This document shows, piece after piece, positions 12,693 to 22,969 of a DNA stretch of 64,000 nt (position 1 is its first letter; each line of letters starts with the position of its first letter). The stretch lies in assembly GCA_038380435.1 (NCBI GenBank), contig JAWZYU010000005.1, positions 38,834,001 through 38,898,000 on the forward strand, in the 5' to 3' direction. The stretch is from Ryuthela nishihirai. Its lineage: Eukaryota > Arthropoda > Arachnida > Araneae > Heptathelidae. The notes under the pieces were generated by a model. That model worked only from the letters and a program-made list of their open reading frames with translations, did not search any database and had not been told where the DNA came from. A program made the position numbers and the translations under genes.

Positions 12693-12802
12693 AAGCTGAA
12701 AGCACCGGTTCTCGTCTGATCCCCAAAGTTAAGCAGCTTTGGGCACGGTCAGTACTTAGGGGGGTGACCACCTGGGAACACCGCGTGCAGTTGACAATTT
12801 TT
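12693..12802 (+). ncRNA. 5S rRNA-like sequence, head of a composite SINE
   Basis: The sequence corresponds to 5S rRNA lacking about its first 20 nt: GCACCGGTTCTCGTCTGATC, AAGTTAAGCAGC (A-box of the internal control region), GGTCAGTACTT, GGTGACC and CTGGGAACACCGCGTGC (C-box region), ending in TTGAC and an AATTTTT terminator-like run. Changes such as GGGGGGTGACC versus the usual GATGGGTGACC suggest decay. It abuts the tRNA-like SINE head at 12,803 directly, so I read it as part of a transposed composite and not a functional 5S gene. Confidence 0.85.
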
Positions 12803-13005
12803 GGCCGTCCCGTGGCCGAGTGGTTAGCACGCTTGGCTACTGATCTAAGGGACCTGGGTTCGAGCCCCGGGTAAGGCATGGCTGTTTGTGTTGTTTTTCT
12901 GCTGAGGTCCTGCCATCCTCTCAGACCTTCTATGGCATATAAACTGACAGGCTCCTGTCATACCTCTGTGGCAAGCAGCTGCTTGAGGGGGTATTTATTT
13001 TATTT
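12803..13005 (+). mobile_element. SINE family B (tRNA-headed), best copy, fused to 5S-like head
   Basis: The tRNA-like head has A-box TGGCCGAGTGGTTAG and B-box GGGTTCGAGCCCCGGG. The conserved body follows (TTGTTTTTCTGCTGAGGTCC, ATGGCATATAAACTGACAGG, GCAAGCAGCTGCTTGAGG) and ends in GGGGTATTTATTTTATTTA. Six related segments occur elsewhere in the window (21.5, 21.9, 30.8, 56.0, 59.6, 60.9 kb); none of those has the 5S-like part. It lies inside the LINE at 10.7-14.4 kb. Confidence 0.9.
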
Positions 13006-14368
13006 ATTATTGAAGGATAAACAAGGTACGGGTATAGAATAGAAGGTGATTATTCTGTCATGGCTAGGTGGGCTGAGCATTTCAGTGATGTTTTAAACAA
13101 TGTGGTTAGTTCTACTCCCATTGTTTGTAATGATGATAGATGCATACTGGCTTTAATGTTGGTCCTATAGCACAATCTGAAGTTATTTTGGCTGTTTCTA
13201 AACTTAAACTTTATAAATCCCCAGGGGTAGATGAAATTACTACAGAAATGCTTAGAGCTGGGAATATTTCAGTTACCACTTGGATGACTGAAATTTTGAA
13301 TATCTTTTATGATAAAGGCATGGTTCCTAAGGATTATACCAGAGCTTATCCTTATTTTCAAAAATGAAAATTATATATCATTTAAAAATTCCTAAGGATT
13401 ATACCAGAGCTTATCCTTATTTTCAAAAATGAAAATTAATAATAATATTATCCTTATTTTCAAAAAAGTTGATTGCAGTACTTGTGATAACTATATGGGG
13501 GGTATCAACCTATTCTCTGTTCCAGGTAAAGTTCTTTGCATGATTGTGCTTATTAGATTTTAGAATCTGGTTGACAGGCAATTGCGTGATGAGCAATGTG
13601 GATTCAGAAGTAGTATGGGATGTGTAGTTCAGATATTTTCACTTAGGCAGATTCTTGAGAAATGTTTAGAGTTTCAGAAACCTTTGGTTACTAGCTTGTT
13701 GATTTCAAAAAGGCTTTCAACTCTGTTGATCGTCATAATTTGTGGTTGATTGTGAAATCATATGATTACCAGACAAGTTAGTTAACACAATGAAAGCACT
13801 CTATAATAGCACTAACTTCTTGTGAATCTTGTGTGAGAGTCTTGTGTGAGATCTTGTGTGAGAGTTGGTAAGTCTTGTAGCAATTGGTTTAGCATTACTT
13901 CTAGTGTTCGACAAGGGTGCATTTTGTCTCCTTTTCTCTTTAGTTTGGTTATTGATTATGTTTTGCGAAATCCACTTCAAGGGAAAGGTTTTGTCCTTAA
14001 ATGGTCTGGAGATACTAAAATTTCTGTTTTAGATTATGCTAATGATTTAGCCCTTTTGGCAAATGATGTTGATGAGATGAACTCTTTCATTTGAGCTGTT
14101 GAGGAAACTGGTACTAGAATAGGTTTGGTTATAAACAGAGAGAAAACTAAAGTAATGAAAATTGGTCAGGCAGGTTGTGATTCAGTTCATCTGAATGGTT
14201 GCAGTCTTGAGCAGGTGTCAAAGTTTAATTATCTTGGGAGCTATGTAACAGATATTGGTGATGTGAGGCATGAGATTAACACACAAATAGGGATTGCTGC
14301 AGGGACTTTTAAGAATCTATGAAGAGTGTGGAGAAATAGGTGTATACACCTAAATACTAAAATTAGAC

Positions 14369-14798
14369 TAGGACTAGTAGGGTGTTGATTCATATTAATC
14401 CTGCACTTCCTTCTTTCAGAAATAAGTTCCATAACCTTGTCACTCAAATAATTTTGTTTCCTCTGTTCCCTTTTACCCAAAAGAGTACTGTTGGTTTGAA
14501 GAAAAGCCTGTTTTAACTGATCCCATTTTTTCTCAACTTCAGCAGTAAGCAAACCACGATTGTCATATTGACTAAGTAGTCTCATGGTAGGCTTTGGCTA
14601 TATCTGGATCTTTCAGACCTTCAGTGTTAAAGGTAATTTTCTTAACCTTAGCACAACATTTCTTAAGCTTCAGCTGCAAGACAATTTTGACCAGATAATG
14701 GTCAGACCCAATTTCAGCTCCCCTGTGTGATCTTGTATTCCTAACTGAACTGGCCCATTTGCTGTTAATTAAAATATAATCTATCATATTCCTGTGCA
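14369..14798 (-). mobile_element. LINE fragment, inverted relative to its neighbour
   Basis: The minus strand encodes MIDYILINSKWASSVRNT, GSDHYLVKI, LKLKKCCAKVK, LLSQYDNRGLLTAEVE and QNYLSDKVMELISERRK, i.e. the end of EN and the linker. It joins the plus-strand LINE tail to tail at 14,368/14,369 and ends at 14,798 near the NMIDYI block. It could be an independent truncated copy or part of a rearrangement. Confidence 0.85.
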
Positions 14799-14849
14799 TG
14801 TCCGTCATTGTGGACATTTGTCAAATCCATGGAAAAGCATTTCCATTTA

Positions 14850-15545
14850 CATGAGGTGTCTGGCAACAAAAAGGTGGTTTTTTCAGTATCTTGTTTAAAT
14901 GGGTGTGCAAAGGAATGGTGGAACAACATAAGATTTCATCATGGAATAAATTTTGGAAAGACTTTATAAATGAAATTTTGAAAATATATCCACCTTATGA
15001 TAATTTTACACATCTAGTCACAGAACTTTTTTCATTAAGAGAAAGAGGAGATGATATCAAAAAATTCATCTAGAGTACAGTAGAGTTATACCAGCTGTAC
15101 GATGCTAATGCCACTAAATTTGACATAATAAACTGCATTATGCCCCAGTTACTTTGCCCCAGTTACTAGAATTTTTAGAAGTTACACATGTAACTTCAAT
15201 TTCAACTTTAGTCAAATTGGCTCAGCAATACACCATAAGAAGAAAACCTGCAAAAACAGAATTAAATCAACAATGGAAGCAATCTTCGTCAAAACAGCAA
15301 TATCAGGTTGAGTCACAAAATGACTCCCGCACGACCTAAAGATACACGGTCCCGACAATTTGCACCAAACGCACCTACAACGATGCAGAAAGAATGAAGC
15401 AGAGATTATGTCCCACATCAATCTCCAAACGATGAAATTAGGCCAAAAACTTCTGCTATTAATAATAGAAAGACTTTCAAATGAAATTTTTGTGGCCGAT
15501 TAAGGCACATGGAGCAATATTGCTAAAGAAAAAATAACAATTCGG
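14850..15545 (+). pseudogene. gag-like pseudogene with damaged CCHC zinc knuckle
   Basis: The start reads CLNGCAKEWWNNIR in one frame, continuing after a shift as WNKFWKDFINEILKIYPP, LVTELFSLRERGDDIKKFI and MPQLLEF, the style of a retrotransposon gag. Near 15,480 a CX2CX4HX4C knuckle can be read (FCGRLRHMEQYC), but the first cysteine codon is TGA and a stop follows the last cysteine. Several other stops interrupt it. The assignment as LTR-retrotransposon gag is by pattern only. Confidence 0.55.
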
Positions 15546-15663
15546 GAAACTTAAATTAGGATCTTTGAAGCGAGATGCCAAAGTTCCTCAAGAAAAGCCT
15601 TCTCATAAGTTGTCTTGTCACTGTTGGTTCACTTAATGTTTTAGAATTACCTTTCATGAAGCC

Positions 15664-16488
15664 TTGTCACAAAAAACTGAATTAATAGATCGCAATGATA
15701 CAGTAGTCGATCTTTCATGTCCAAATGAGAAAGTTTTAGACGATGTTAATGACAATTGTGAGTTGAAATTGCAGCCGCAGTCCAGAGGACTTTCTAATTT
15801 AATTTGTAGTTCAAAGCAGAATGTTCAGGAAGAAACTAAAAACTTTTCTAACAGTTTAAATAACGTAGATTGGGAAAAGCAAGTTGATAACGAGAAATGT
15901 GTTGAAATAGTTTTAAAGGAAAATAGTGCTGAAATTGTTGATGATGAAAAAAGTGTTGAAATAGAGGTTTTAAAGGTAAATAATGCTAATGAAGAATTAC
16001 TAGATAAAAATGAGCCAAGCATTTCAGAAATTGTTTTGAGTGTAAATAATCACGATGAATCTAACACATTAAGAAATTTTCTACTGTTGAAGCATCATTT
16101 AGAAGCAGGAACCAATAAACCTGAAAAGCACAAAGCCAGGCTCTTCAAAGACAAGCACGTGCCAACAGCCTGCAGAGCAACAACTGTCAATGTAGCTCCC
16201 AACACAAAAGAGGTGATGTCACCAACGAGATCTTCAGAAGTGCCTACACCTAGCTTATCGATCGATGCAGGAATGAAGTCTCCGTATAAACAACTGAATG
16301 ATGATGTATTGATGATTATGATAATGATTATTGATGATTTATTTATGATTTATTATTTACGATGTTCTATTTCTTTTCTCTGGAATCTGAAGACAGAGAT
16401 GATTGAAAATTATTTATTATTTTTTATACTTAGAGATTTTGAAATGTCTAATTTCATGTTGAAACTATGGAATTTCGATATTTTTTGA
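15664..16488 (+). CDS. Unrecognised acidic open reading frame in the LTR element
   Basis: A 274-codon open frame on the same strand as the gag-like region. The first roughly 205 residues are rich in Asn, Glu, Val and Lys, with repeated phrases around KCVEIVL, KSVEIEVL and SISEIVLSVNN that look like degenerate internal repeats. The last roughly 65 residues (from LNDDVLMIM) are low-complexity hydrophobic and read through ATG/GAT microsatellite-like DNA, so true coding probably ends earlier. I recognise no protease, RT or other domain. It may be a gag C-terminal spacer or accessory region. Confidence 0.35.
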   Translation: MSQKTELIDRNDTVVDLSCPNEKVLDDVNDNCELKLQPQSRGLSNLICSSKQNVQEETKNFSNSLNNVDWEKQVDNEKCVEIVLKENSAEIVDDEKSVEIEVLKVNNANEELLDKNEPSISEIVLSVNNHDESNTLRNFLLLKHHLEAGTNKPEKHKARLFKDKHVPTACRATTVNVAPNTKEVMSPTRSSEVPTPSLSIDAGMKSPYKQLNDDVLMIMIMIIDDLFMIYYLRCSISFLWNLKTEMIENYLLFFILRDFEMSNFMLKLWNFDIF

Positions 16489-17601
16489 AAATTGAATTTA
16501 TTATTCAAAGTTTATAGTTTGAGTTAGAAATGTGAAGTGCTTAGAATTTTTTGTGTTCTAGTTTGTCTGAAGTTCTATTTGAACCATAAAGAGTTATGTC
16601 ATATTAATATGATTTCAAGTGTAATTATGAATTGTAGATTTTTCATTTCAGCTGACTGAAAGCTGAATTGAGTGTTGTAAGTTAGAAATTTAGGAATTAT
16701 AGAAATGTTTATGGATGTGAATGATGAGAATGAAAGAGAATTTAGTATACACTGATCATACAAATTCAAGTGTATTTTTTATATGAAAAGTGTTTTATTT
16801 ATGTAAAACGTGGATGGAATTGTATAGATGAAATGTTAGCATCATATACGATAAATTACTGATACAGCTTTTCTTTACTCTTAGATTGATGTACATGTGT
16901 TTAAATCTGTTCATTGTCATCAGTGATATTGATGCATCAATGATGAGTAATTATCGGGATGACATTGGCAGCATTTGTTTGCATATATATGAGCTGACCA
17001 TGATGTCTTAAAGTTTTGTACCCTTTTAGAGCTGTCCCCAATGACTGAGACAGTAATTAGCAAAACTCCTTTGGAAGGGGAACATAAAGCTCGATGAGGA
17101 AAGATAATTAATGCTATTTTTATTTCAGCTAGATCGCGATTTTTGTGTTTAGGTGAAGTTTTAGCAGATGATTACACTCCCACTCATTTTTAAAATGAAA
17201 TTATCAGTTTCGCATATTTGATTGTAGTTAGGAAGATTTAACGGAGTACCAATACCCATTTTTGATGTATGGCAGGCATGAAAGAAGATTACATGTATTT
17301 GATTGTTGTTAGGGGAATAAGTGAATGTTATGTACCCTGCTTCATGCACCTGTATTTATATTCTGTGAAAGAGCAGAATTTTGTGTAACTGAATTCTTTT
17401 TTCTTTAACCTTTTTTAGAAGTTAAGCATGATAGGAATGATATTAACAACCTTCTGTACAGGTTACAGTATGCAACTTTTGGAATTGTATCAGAATGTGA
17501 TACCAGTAAGAATGATTAGTGCTAGTATGCAGTTAACTGCCACAGCCATTGGTATGCATTTACACTAGGAAGCTTTAAACACATTGTTAGGAGGAATGGG
17601 A

Positions 17602-17979
17602 TTTGGGTTGTTTTGCCTCTGAGTGGCACTTGTTTGCACATCACGGGCTAAATGGCCAGGTCACAAGGACCCGAAAGCTCAGAGAAGGTTGGGGGAGGGG
17701 ACCCACTGGAACAGCTGTTGGGAGACAGTAGCCTCCCGTCAAGGCCACCCAGCATGTTCTTTAACATGCACAGGATATGACTCTCCTGCACACGGGGCTA
17801 CAGCTTAACGTCTCATCTGACAGACAGCAGCCTTTCCAAGCCCATCGGTGTCCCCTACTGACCGTGCACAGGTGGGGAATTTTGTGGAGATAAATCTCAA
17901 CGCTGACCCAGCTGGGACTTGAACCTGGGAATTACAGATTACGAACCTGGCACGCTACCGACTGAGCCACCCCCGCCCC
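17602..17979 (-). mobile_element. SINE family A, complete copy with 13-bp TSD
   Basis: It has the same structure as the 3.8-kb copy: tRNA-like head at the right (CGACTGAGCCACCCCCGCCCC on the plus strand), body, and a TTTGGGTTGTTTTGCC tail at the left. The exact target duplication AGGAGGAATGGGA flanks it (17,589-17,601 and 17,980-17,992). It inserted into the LTR element. Confidence 0.92.
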
Positions 17980-18183
17980 AGGAGGAATGGGAGGAGGCAC
18001 GTTTAGTTGTGATGGAAAATTGTGTCAAAGTGAGCATAGATCATCTTATCAAATTTGTACATGCATATTTATTACTTTATTTATGTTCAGCGATATGTCA
18101 ATGACATAGGAAATGTCCTTTTATTCAAAATCACTTATCAAAATCTGTTAGATCAAATCTTGACTGCCTTTGAGAGGGGGAGT

Positions 18184-18753
18184 TGCAATGGTCCACCCAT
18201 TCACTTTTACTTAACCAATTTTACTTTATTTAAGTTATATTATTTTGGGGTTTTTAAATTTCAGTTGGACATCATTTCTCTCACCCAAGACCGCTAAAGG
18301 AGTTGCACATGCGCAACTCTGACCTTTGATTGACAGTCGCTAATGCACTCGTTAAGGACACACCACCTCTTGCATCATAGATAGAGCGATCGTAACATTA
18401 TACAAATGCTTTTCCCAGCATGCAATACACATGTGTCAGTTGCACACCACATGTATAGTAAGTGAGGTAGGTCATGGAGTCAGTAGCAAGTCAGTAAGAG
18501 TTAGTAGAGAAGATGCAATAAAGAGAGATGTAGTAGTTGTTTGAATTGTTGGTAGAGATGGAACTAGATGTGAACTTTTAGTTGCTTAGACTATTTTGTA
18601 TTCATCAGCTTATTTAGTGAGTTTTGAATTTTTTGGAAATAAACTTTGTTATATGAACTATTTTGACTTTGCCATTTTTCCTCTTGAGCAATGATAATTG
18701 ATCTTTATTAAGATTTAACATTAATAATTTGATAATCTTTTTATTTCTTACTC
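18184..18753 (+). repeat. 3' LTR of the gag-bearing element
   Basis: It begins TGCAATGGTCC after the GAGAGGGGGAG polypurine-like tract. Two AATAAA-type signals (about 18,515 and 18,636) precede an end at TTTCTTAC. The terminal 214 bases match positions 1-214. The left boundary is inferred from the purine tract because no second full LTR is present. Confidence 0.5.
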
Positions 18754-18778
18754 ACTAAGTAAATAGTGAGTAAGAAAT
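18743..18778. repeat. Perfect hairpin at the LTR edge
   Basis: Fifteen-base arms (ATTTCTTACTCACTA and its complement) surround a 6-nt loop AGTAAA. The left arm is the last part of the LTR and the right arm lies outside it. Confidence 0.85.
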
Positions 18779-18843
18779 TTTTTTCTTATTTCTTATTCTC
18801 TTTTTATTTCTTCTTGTTATTTTTTAATTCTTTTTATTTCTTA

Positions 18844-18879
18844 TTCTCTAAGTATATAGGCACCTATATACTTAGAGAA
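18844..18879. repeat. Perfect 16-bp-arm hairpin
   Basis: TTCTCTAAGTATATAG and its exact complement are separated by the 4-nt loop GCAC. It lies 65 bp after the LTR-edge hairpin, within a T-rich stretch of TTTTTATTTCTT-like repeats. Confidence 0.9.
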
Positions 18880-20372
18880 ACCCTTATTTAATTTTATTTG
18901 GCAAGATTAATTGCCTGTCGCCTGATGCTATCTGAAAAATTACTTTAATTTGGATCTTCCAAAAAGAAGAAGTTTAATATACTTTCAGAGCATTACACCT
19001 TCCAAAAAATATTTAATGTGATATGGCATAAATACAGTTTTCAATTTACTAAGAAAATTTTTCTTGCAGTTATTCAATGAAAAGTCTGCATTTTTTCTCT
19101 TCTTTTGATTAATTCTGAAATTTTTATTCTGCTGCCTCAATTTTTATTTATGTTTATTCCACTGCTTTTGCTTTGATCATAATATTGTTTGCAAATCAGA
19201 TTATCCCCTCAGCTTTATTTAGTTTTTAATAGTAATTTGAAAGTGCTGCTGTATTTTCTAATGCATAAACTATGATGCACTGACATAAGTTTTTATTCCC
19301 ATGAATCAGCACAGTATAAATTGGCCAATGTCTTTAAATTATTAATTATGTGAGATAATGCTACTTTTTTACTAGGTACACTACCATAGTTTTCAGATCA
19401 TTTAGTTTCTTATTCCAAAAATAATTTCGTCATTTTCTGAGATATTCGTATGGTCAGATAATTGTTAGAATCGGTTATAGTAACAAGACTAAATTCTCTT
19501 ATATGATGTTTTTTCAATCTGGAATGGCATTATCATTTAGTTTACATTTCATAGATAGTCCTAAGAGTTCGCTTCATAAATCTTACAGGTGATTGATCTT
19601 AACAGGCATCTGAAAAATGTTTATCACATATCTTAGCAATGTGCGCATCAAATTTATCTTCATGCCAATAACGCAGCAAACACTTCATATAATTTTTGCT
19701 TCTAATTCGAATGTATGTGAAACATTGTTTTTCTTATTCTTCAAAGGATCATGTAGTTTGCCACTGCACAGTTCAGCATGATATAAAAGTTGCAAAAATT
19801 ACCTGAAAGACTTCACAGAAGAGAAATTCACCAAGCGAAGAGCAACAAAACACACAAAAGAATGTACAATTATATAAGTATATTAGCTGAGCTCTCCCCA
19901 CTGTGATGTCATGGGGCACACCCTTTTTGCGACACTTGAATGACCTTGGTAAAACACAGCCTTGTGGTACCACCTTATACTCACCTTGGGAACAAGAAGG
20001 TTGTCTTAAGATCTTAGAAGCTTCTAGGAAAAGGGCAGAGCTGGCAGTCTATCTCCCCAAAGTATCTCAGACATGAGGATTAGGTTAATTTCTAGGTGTA
20101 TAGGATATGTGGTTAGGAATGTTGCAGACATTCCAATAGGATTGTGGTTAAGAAATGTTGCAGACATTCCATATGCTTGGAGGTCTTCATGCTCAAAAAT
20201 ATTGGTTTATGAGGTGAACTCTCTGCAAACATTATTGTCCATTAAAATGAACCCTGAGCCACTGCACTTCAAAATGGGTGAGCATGAAGTTCAAGGATCA
20301 CATTACAAATACACCTGAGCAGTCAGGGATCTTCTATTAAACACATACAGAGACTACTATTAAACACATACA
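18880..20372. other. AT-rich segment without a recognised gene
   Basis: I see no coding region or element edges. A near-direct repeat of about 43 bp (GTTGCAGACATTCC units) occurs at about 20,100-20,175. On the minus strand, 19,773-19,973 is an open frame preceded by a TATATAA-like motif; it has no recognisable product. Confidence 0.5.
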
Positions 20373-20960
20373 GTAACAACCTATCATAATTCAGAGCACA
20401 TTTCACCAGTTGTCACTGTCACCATTATCAAGCGCAATCCACTAGAGGTACAAAGTGGTTTAAGTGCCCAGTCAACTAGATGTTGAGTTACAAGCCATTG
20501 ATATTGATGCCTGTCCTGATCATCAAACCACAACCTCCTCCATATTGGTCCCTTTCCTTGATATTAGAGGAATGATACTGAGTCCCACATTCTCTCCAGC
20601 TAATGTTTGTCACAGATGATGATGAAATGTTTGTCAAGAATTAGTTCATATGCTGAATCTTGATTCATCTGTGAAGAGAACAATTGCTCACTCTTTCTGC
20701 ACATCATGCACATGTTACTAAAACCAATTCAGATGAGTTCTTCTCTTGAACTCATCAAAGTGACAAATACCACTGGTAGACTTTCATAGAGCCTCAACTT
20801 CTGAAGACTTCTGGAAAACAATACACCTAGAAATTTTCCTCTCTGTGGACAAAATTGGAGAGCTATCAGTGCTCTATTATGCCTGGCAGTTAAAGCCAGA
20901 TACCAGTTATCTTACAATTTTGTGACTCTTAAGCAACCTTGTACTGATCTCCTATAGTAA
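20373..20960 (-). pseudogene. Tc1-like transposase remnant
   Basis: Minus-strand frames give VEALWKSTSGICHFDEF-like text (one stop in the original), THLNWF, the Tc1 signature VLFTDESRFS near 20,670-20,700, and a weak RKGTNMEEVVV where Tc1 proteins have an ERDxxGGGSVMVW-type block. Multiple stops and frame changes are present. The DES motif is intact but isolated. The match is by eye, so the exact subfamily is unknown. Confidence 0.5.
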
Positions 20961-20998
20961 CACCATTAGAACCTGTGTCCTAAAATTGTCCCCAAATT

Positions 20999-21046
20999 GA
21001 TTTACCTCTGAGCAGCACTTTTTTGCACATAATGGGCTAAATCATC
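20999..21046 (-). mobile_element. SINE A tail fragment
   Basis: ATTTACCTCTGAGCAGCACT and TTTTTTGCACATAATGGGCT match the 3' tail and distal body of SINE A. The rest of the element is missing. Confidence 0.7.
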
Positions 21047-21219
21047 TGGCAATATTAGTTTCAGAATGGCCAGCTTCCATTTTTCCAATGGCACCCAATC
21101 TTAATGAGTCATTTACAACAAGATGACTTTGACACATTTATAATGAAATTCCCCTCAGCTTTAATCGAATAAATTTCACATCTTCAATTCATGGGCAAAC
21201 AGGAAAAATATGTACAAAT

Positions 21220-22040
21220 CTGTTACAGAGTACCTTTTGTATTGATGTTCATTTGCATATTTGGAGCCTGTGAAGCAGTTTTATTGCTAATTTACATATA
21301 CACATGCTATCCCATAAGTAATTCAATTTGAGCCTTTTCTCTGAGCTGCAAAACTCTAAACGGGTAGAGTTCACCACTGAATCATTGCTGACACAATCAT
21401 AATCAGAACTGTGCAACACACTGGATATGCTCATTTTCTCAAAATTTTTCATAGCAGTTGTGTAGAAAATTATATCCCATGTTTAAATGTTCGTTTTACA
21501 CATAACTTCTATTGATGGTAGGCATCCCATGGCCAAGTTAGGATGCTTGGAAGTTAGGATGCTTGGCTACTGATCAAAGCTACCGGATAAGGCATGTATG
21601 TTTGTGTTGTCCTTCTACCAAGGTTACAGAGTATACTGTTACAGAGTACCTTTTGTATTGATGTTCATTTGCATATTTGGAGCCTGTGAAGCAGTTTTAT
21701 TGCTAATTTACATATACACATGCTATCCCATAAGTAATTCAATTTGAGCCTTTTCTCTGAGCTGCAAAACTCTAAACGGGTAGAGTTCACCACTGAATCA
21801 TTGCTGACACAATCATAATCAGAACTGTGCAACACACTGGATATGCTCATTTTCTCAAAATTTTTCATAGCAGTTGTGTAGAAAATTATATCCCATGTTT
21901 AAATGTTCGTTTTACACATAACTTCTATTGATGGTAGGCATCCCATGGCCAAGTTAGGATGCTTGGAAGTTAGGATGCTTGGCTACTGATCAAAGCTACC
22001 GGATAAGGCATGTATGTTTGTGTTGTCCTTCTACCAAGGT
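21220..22040. repeat. Exact tandem duplication, two 405-bp units with 11-bp junction
   Basis: 21,220-21,624 repeats at 21,636-22,040 (period 416) with no difference that I can find by eye. The junction TACAGAGTATA (21,625-21,635) is related to the TTACAGAGTA at the unit start. The right part of each unit is a decayed SINE-B head (GGCATCCCATGGCCAAGTTA...GATAAGGCATGTATG). The embedded 67-codon minus frames are shadows with no recognisable product. Confidence 0.93.
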
Positions 22041-22130
22041 CTCACCTTCTTCACAATCTTACTCTATGGCATACAAACTGACAGTCTCCTGTCACTTCTG
22101 TAGCAAGCAGGTGATTGAGGGGATATTTAT
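21950..22130 (+). mobile_element. SINE family B, decayed copy
   Basis: It follows the family-B plan: CATGGCCAAGTTAGGATG (damaged A-box region with a small internal duplication of TTAGGATGCTTGG), TTGGCTACTGATC, GATAAGGCATG, TGTTGTCCTTCTACC, ATGGCATACAAACTGACAG and GCAAGCAGGTGATTGAGGGG. Its head is also present at about 21,530-21,624 in the first duplicated unit. Confidence 0.75.
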
Positions 22131-22400
22131 TATTTTTTATCATCTATTGATGGCAATATAAAAAGTTAATGTGAAGAAATTATTGTTATTTTATTTACAA
22201 AAACTTTCAAGAAAAAAGGTTAAAGGTGATAAAATTACACAATTAAAAAATATGGAAGTAGCAATTATGATCAAATAATCAAATAGTATCACTGTATGTG
22301 TATAAAGGATATAGTCCTTTAGGAGCTTTTAATAAACAAATTAGGGAATAGTGTACAATAAATCTGGTAAGTGTCAACAATGAAGAAATTCCAACAACTG

Positions 22401-22786
22401 GGGCGGGGGTGGCTCAGTCGGTAGCGCGCCAGGCTCGTAATCTGTAGTTCCCAGGTTCGAGTCCCAGCTGGGTCAGCGTTGAGATTTATCTCCGCAAAAT
22501 TTCCCCGCCCTGCCCACGGTCAGTAGGGGACACCGATGGGCTTGGAAAGGCCGCCGTCCGTCGGATGGGATGTTAAGCCGTGGCCCCGTGTGCGGGAGAG
22601 CCATACCCTGTGCACGTTAAAGAACACGCTGGATGGCCTTGACGGGAGGCTACCATCTGTCTCCCAACAGCTGTTCCAGTGGGTCCCCTCCCCCAACCTT
22701 CTCTGAGTCTTCGGGGTCCATGTGACCTGGCCATTTAGCCCATGGTGTGCAAAAAAGTGCCGCTCAGAGGTAAAACAATCCAATCC
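22401..22786 (+). mobile_element. SINE family A, best complete copy with 14-bp TSD
   Basis: The head GGGCGGGGGTGGCTCAGTCG with anticodon-region CCAGGCTCGTAATCTG and B-box GGTTCGAGTCCCAGC resembles an elongator tRNA-Met- or Thr-type gene. A GC-rich body of about 310 bp follows, and the tail is CAATCCAATCC. The target duplication AATTCCAACAACTG is exact (22,387-22,400 and 22,787-22,800). The body is conserved among the copies at 3.8, 17.6 and 53.1 kb. Confidence 0.95.
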
Positions 22787-22969
22787 AATTCCAACAACTG
22801 CTAATATAACAGGCAGTAGAGATGTTCACGAGTAACTACATTGTATAAAAACAGTAAAATGAAGCTCCTTTCACCAATGTGAAGGGCAAATACTGTAGCA
22901 ATGAGAGTGTAAAAAAAAATTCATTGGTGTAAAAATTTCTAATACCCTAAAAGAGAACTTTTCATCTGG

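Larger units (their letters stand above)
11455..14322 (+). pseudogene. LINE endonuclease-RT, heavily broken copy
   Basis: EN begins near 11,455 with a damaged TWNVRILHRDYSLDV, then DILGLQETRWTGKGE. A short insertion and frame change at about 11,580-11,640 precede GLLLSRHASDALLGYE, CCYAPTKDA and LVLSDFSAKVG (GDFN changed to SDFS). NRKRASSVRNT and GSDHYLVKS follow at 12,102 on. The linker is cut by the SINE. RT pieces include KSPGVDEITTEML (13,200), SVRQGCILSPFLFS and LDYANDLALLA, where the catalytic YADD is YAND. Many stops and shifts are present; it is inactive. Confidence 0.85.
10713..14368 (+). mobile_element. LINE copy, plus strand, 5' complete, 3' cut
   Basis: The element starts at GTAAATGGAAGCTAGGC, matching the 5' end of the other full copies, and runs through the 5' UTR, EN, linker and RT. 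It breaks off within the post-RT region at 14,368 (ATACTAAAATTAGACTA), where an inverted LINE fragment begins. A composite 5S/tRNA SINE interrupts it at 12,693-13,005 without a visible target duplication and with loss of a few LINE bases (the ATACAGGG preceding ATTGAAGG). Local tandem duplications are present at 13,324-13,440 and about 13,815-13,865. Confidence 0.85.
14830..18753 (+). mobile_element. 5'-truncated LTR retrotransposon with gag-like region and 3' LTR
   Basis: A gag-like region with a decayed zinc knuckle (14,850-15,540), an unassigned 15,664-16,488 open frame, a long AT-rich stretch (16,500-18,150), a purine-rich GAGAGGGGGAG tract and an LTR (18,184-18,753) lie in the expected order. 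No reverse transcriptase or integrase is recognisable, so the element is non-autonomous or heavily deleted. SINE A interrupts it at 17,602-17,979. The 5' LTR is absent. Confidence 0.55.

Noticed and set aside
12693..12802. Functional 5S rRNA gene
   Set aside because: It lacks about the first 20 nt, carries changes in conserved positions and is embedded in a SINE/LINE.
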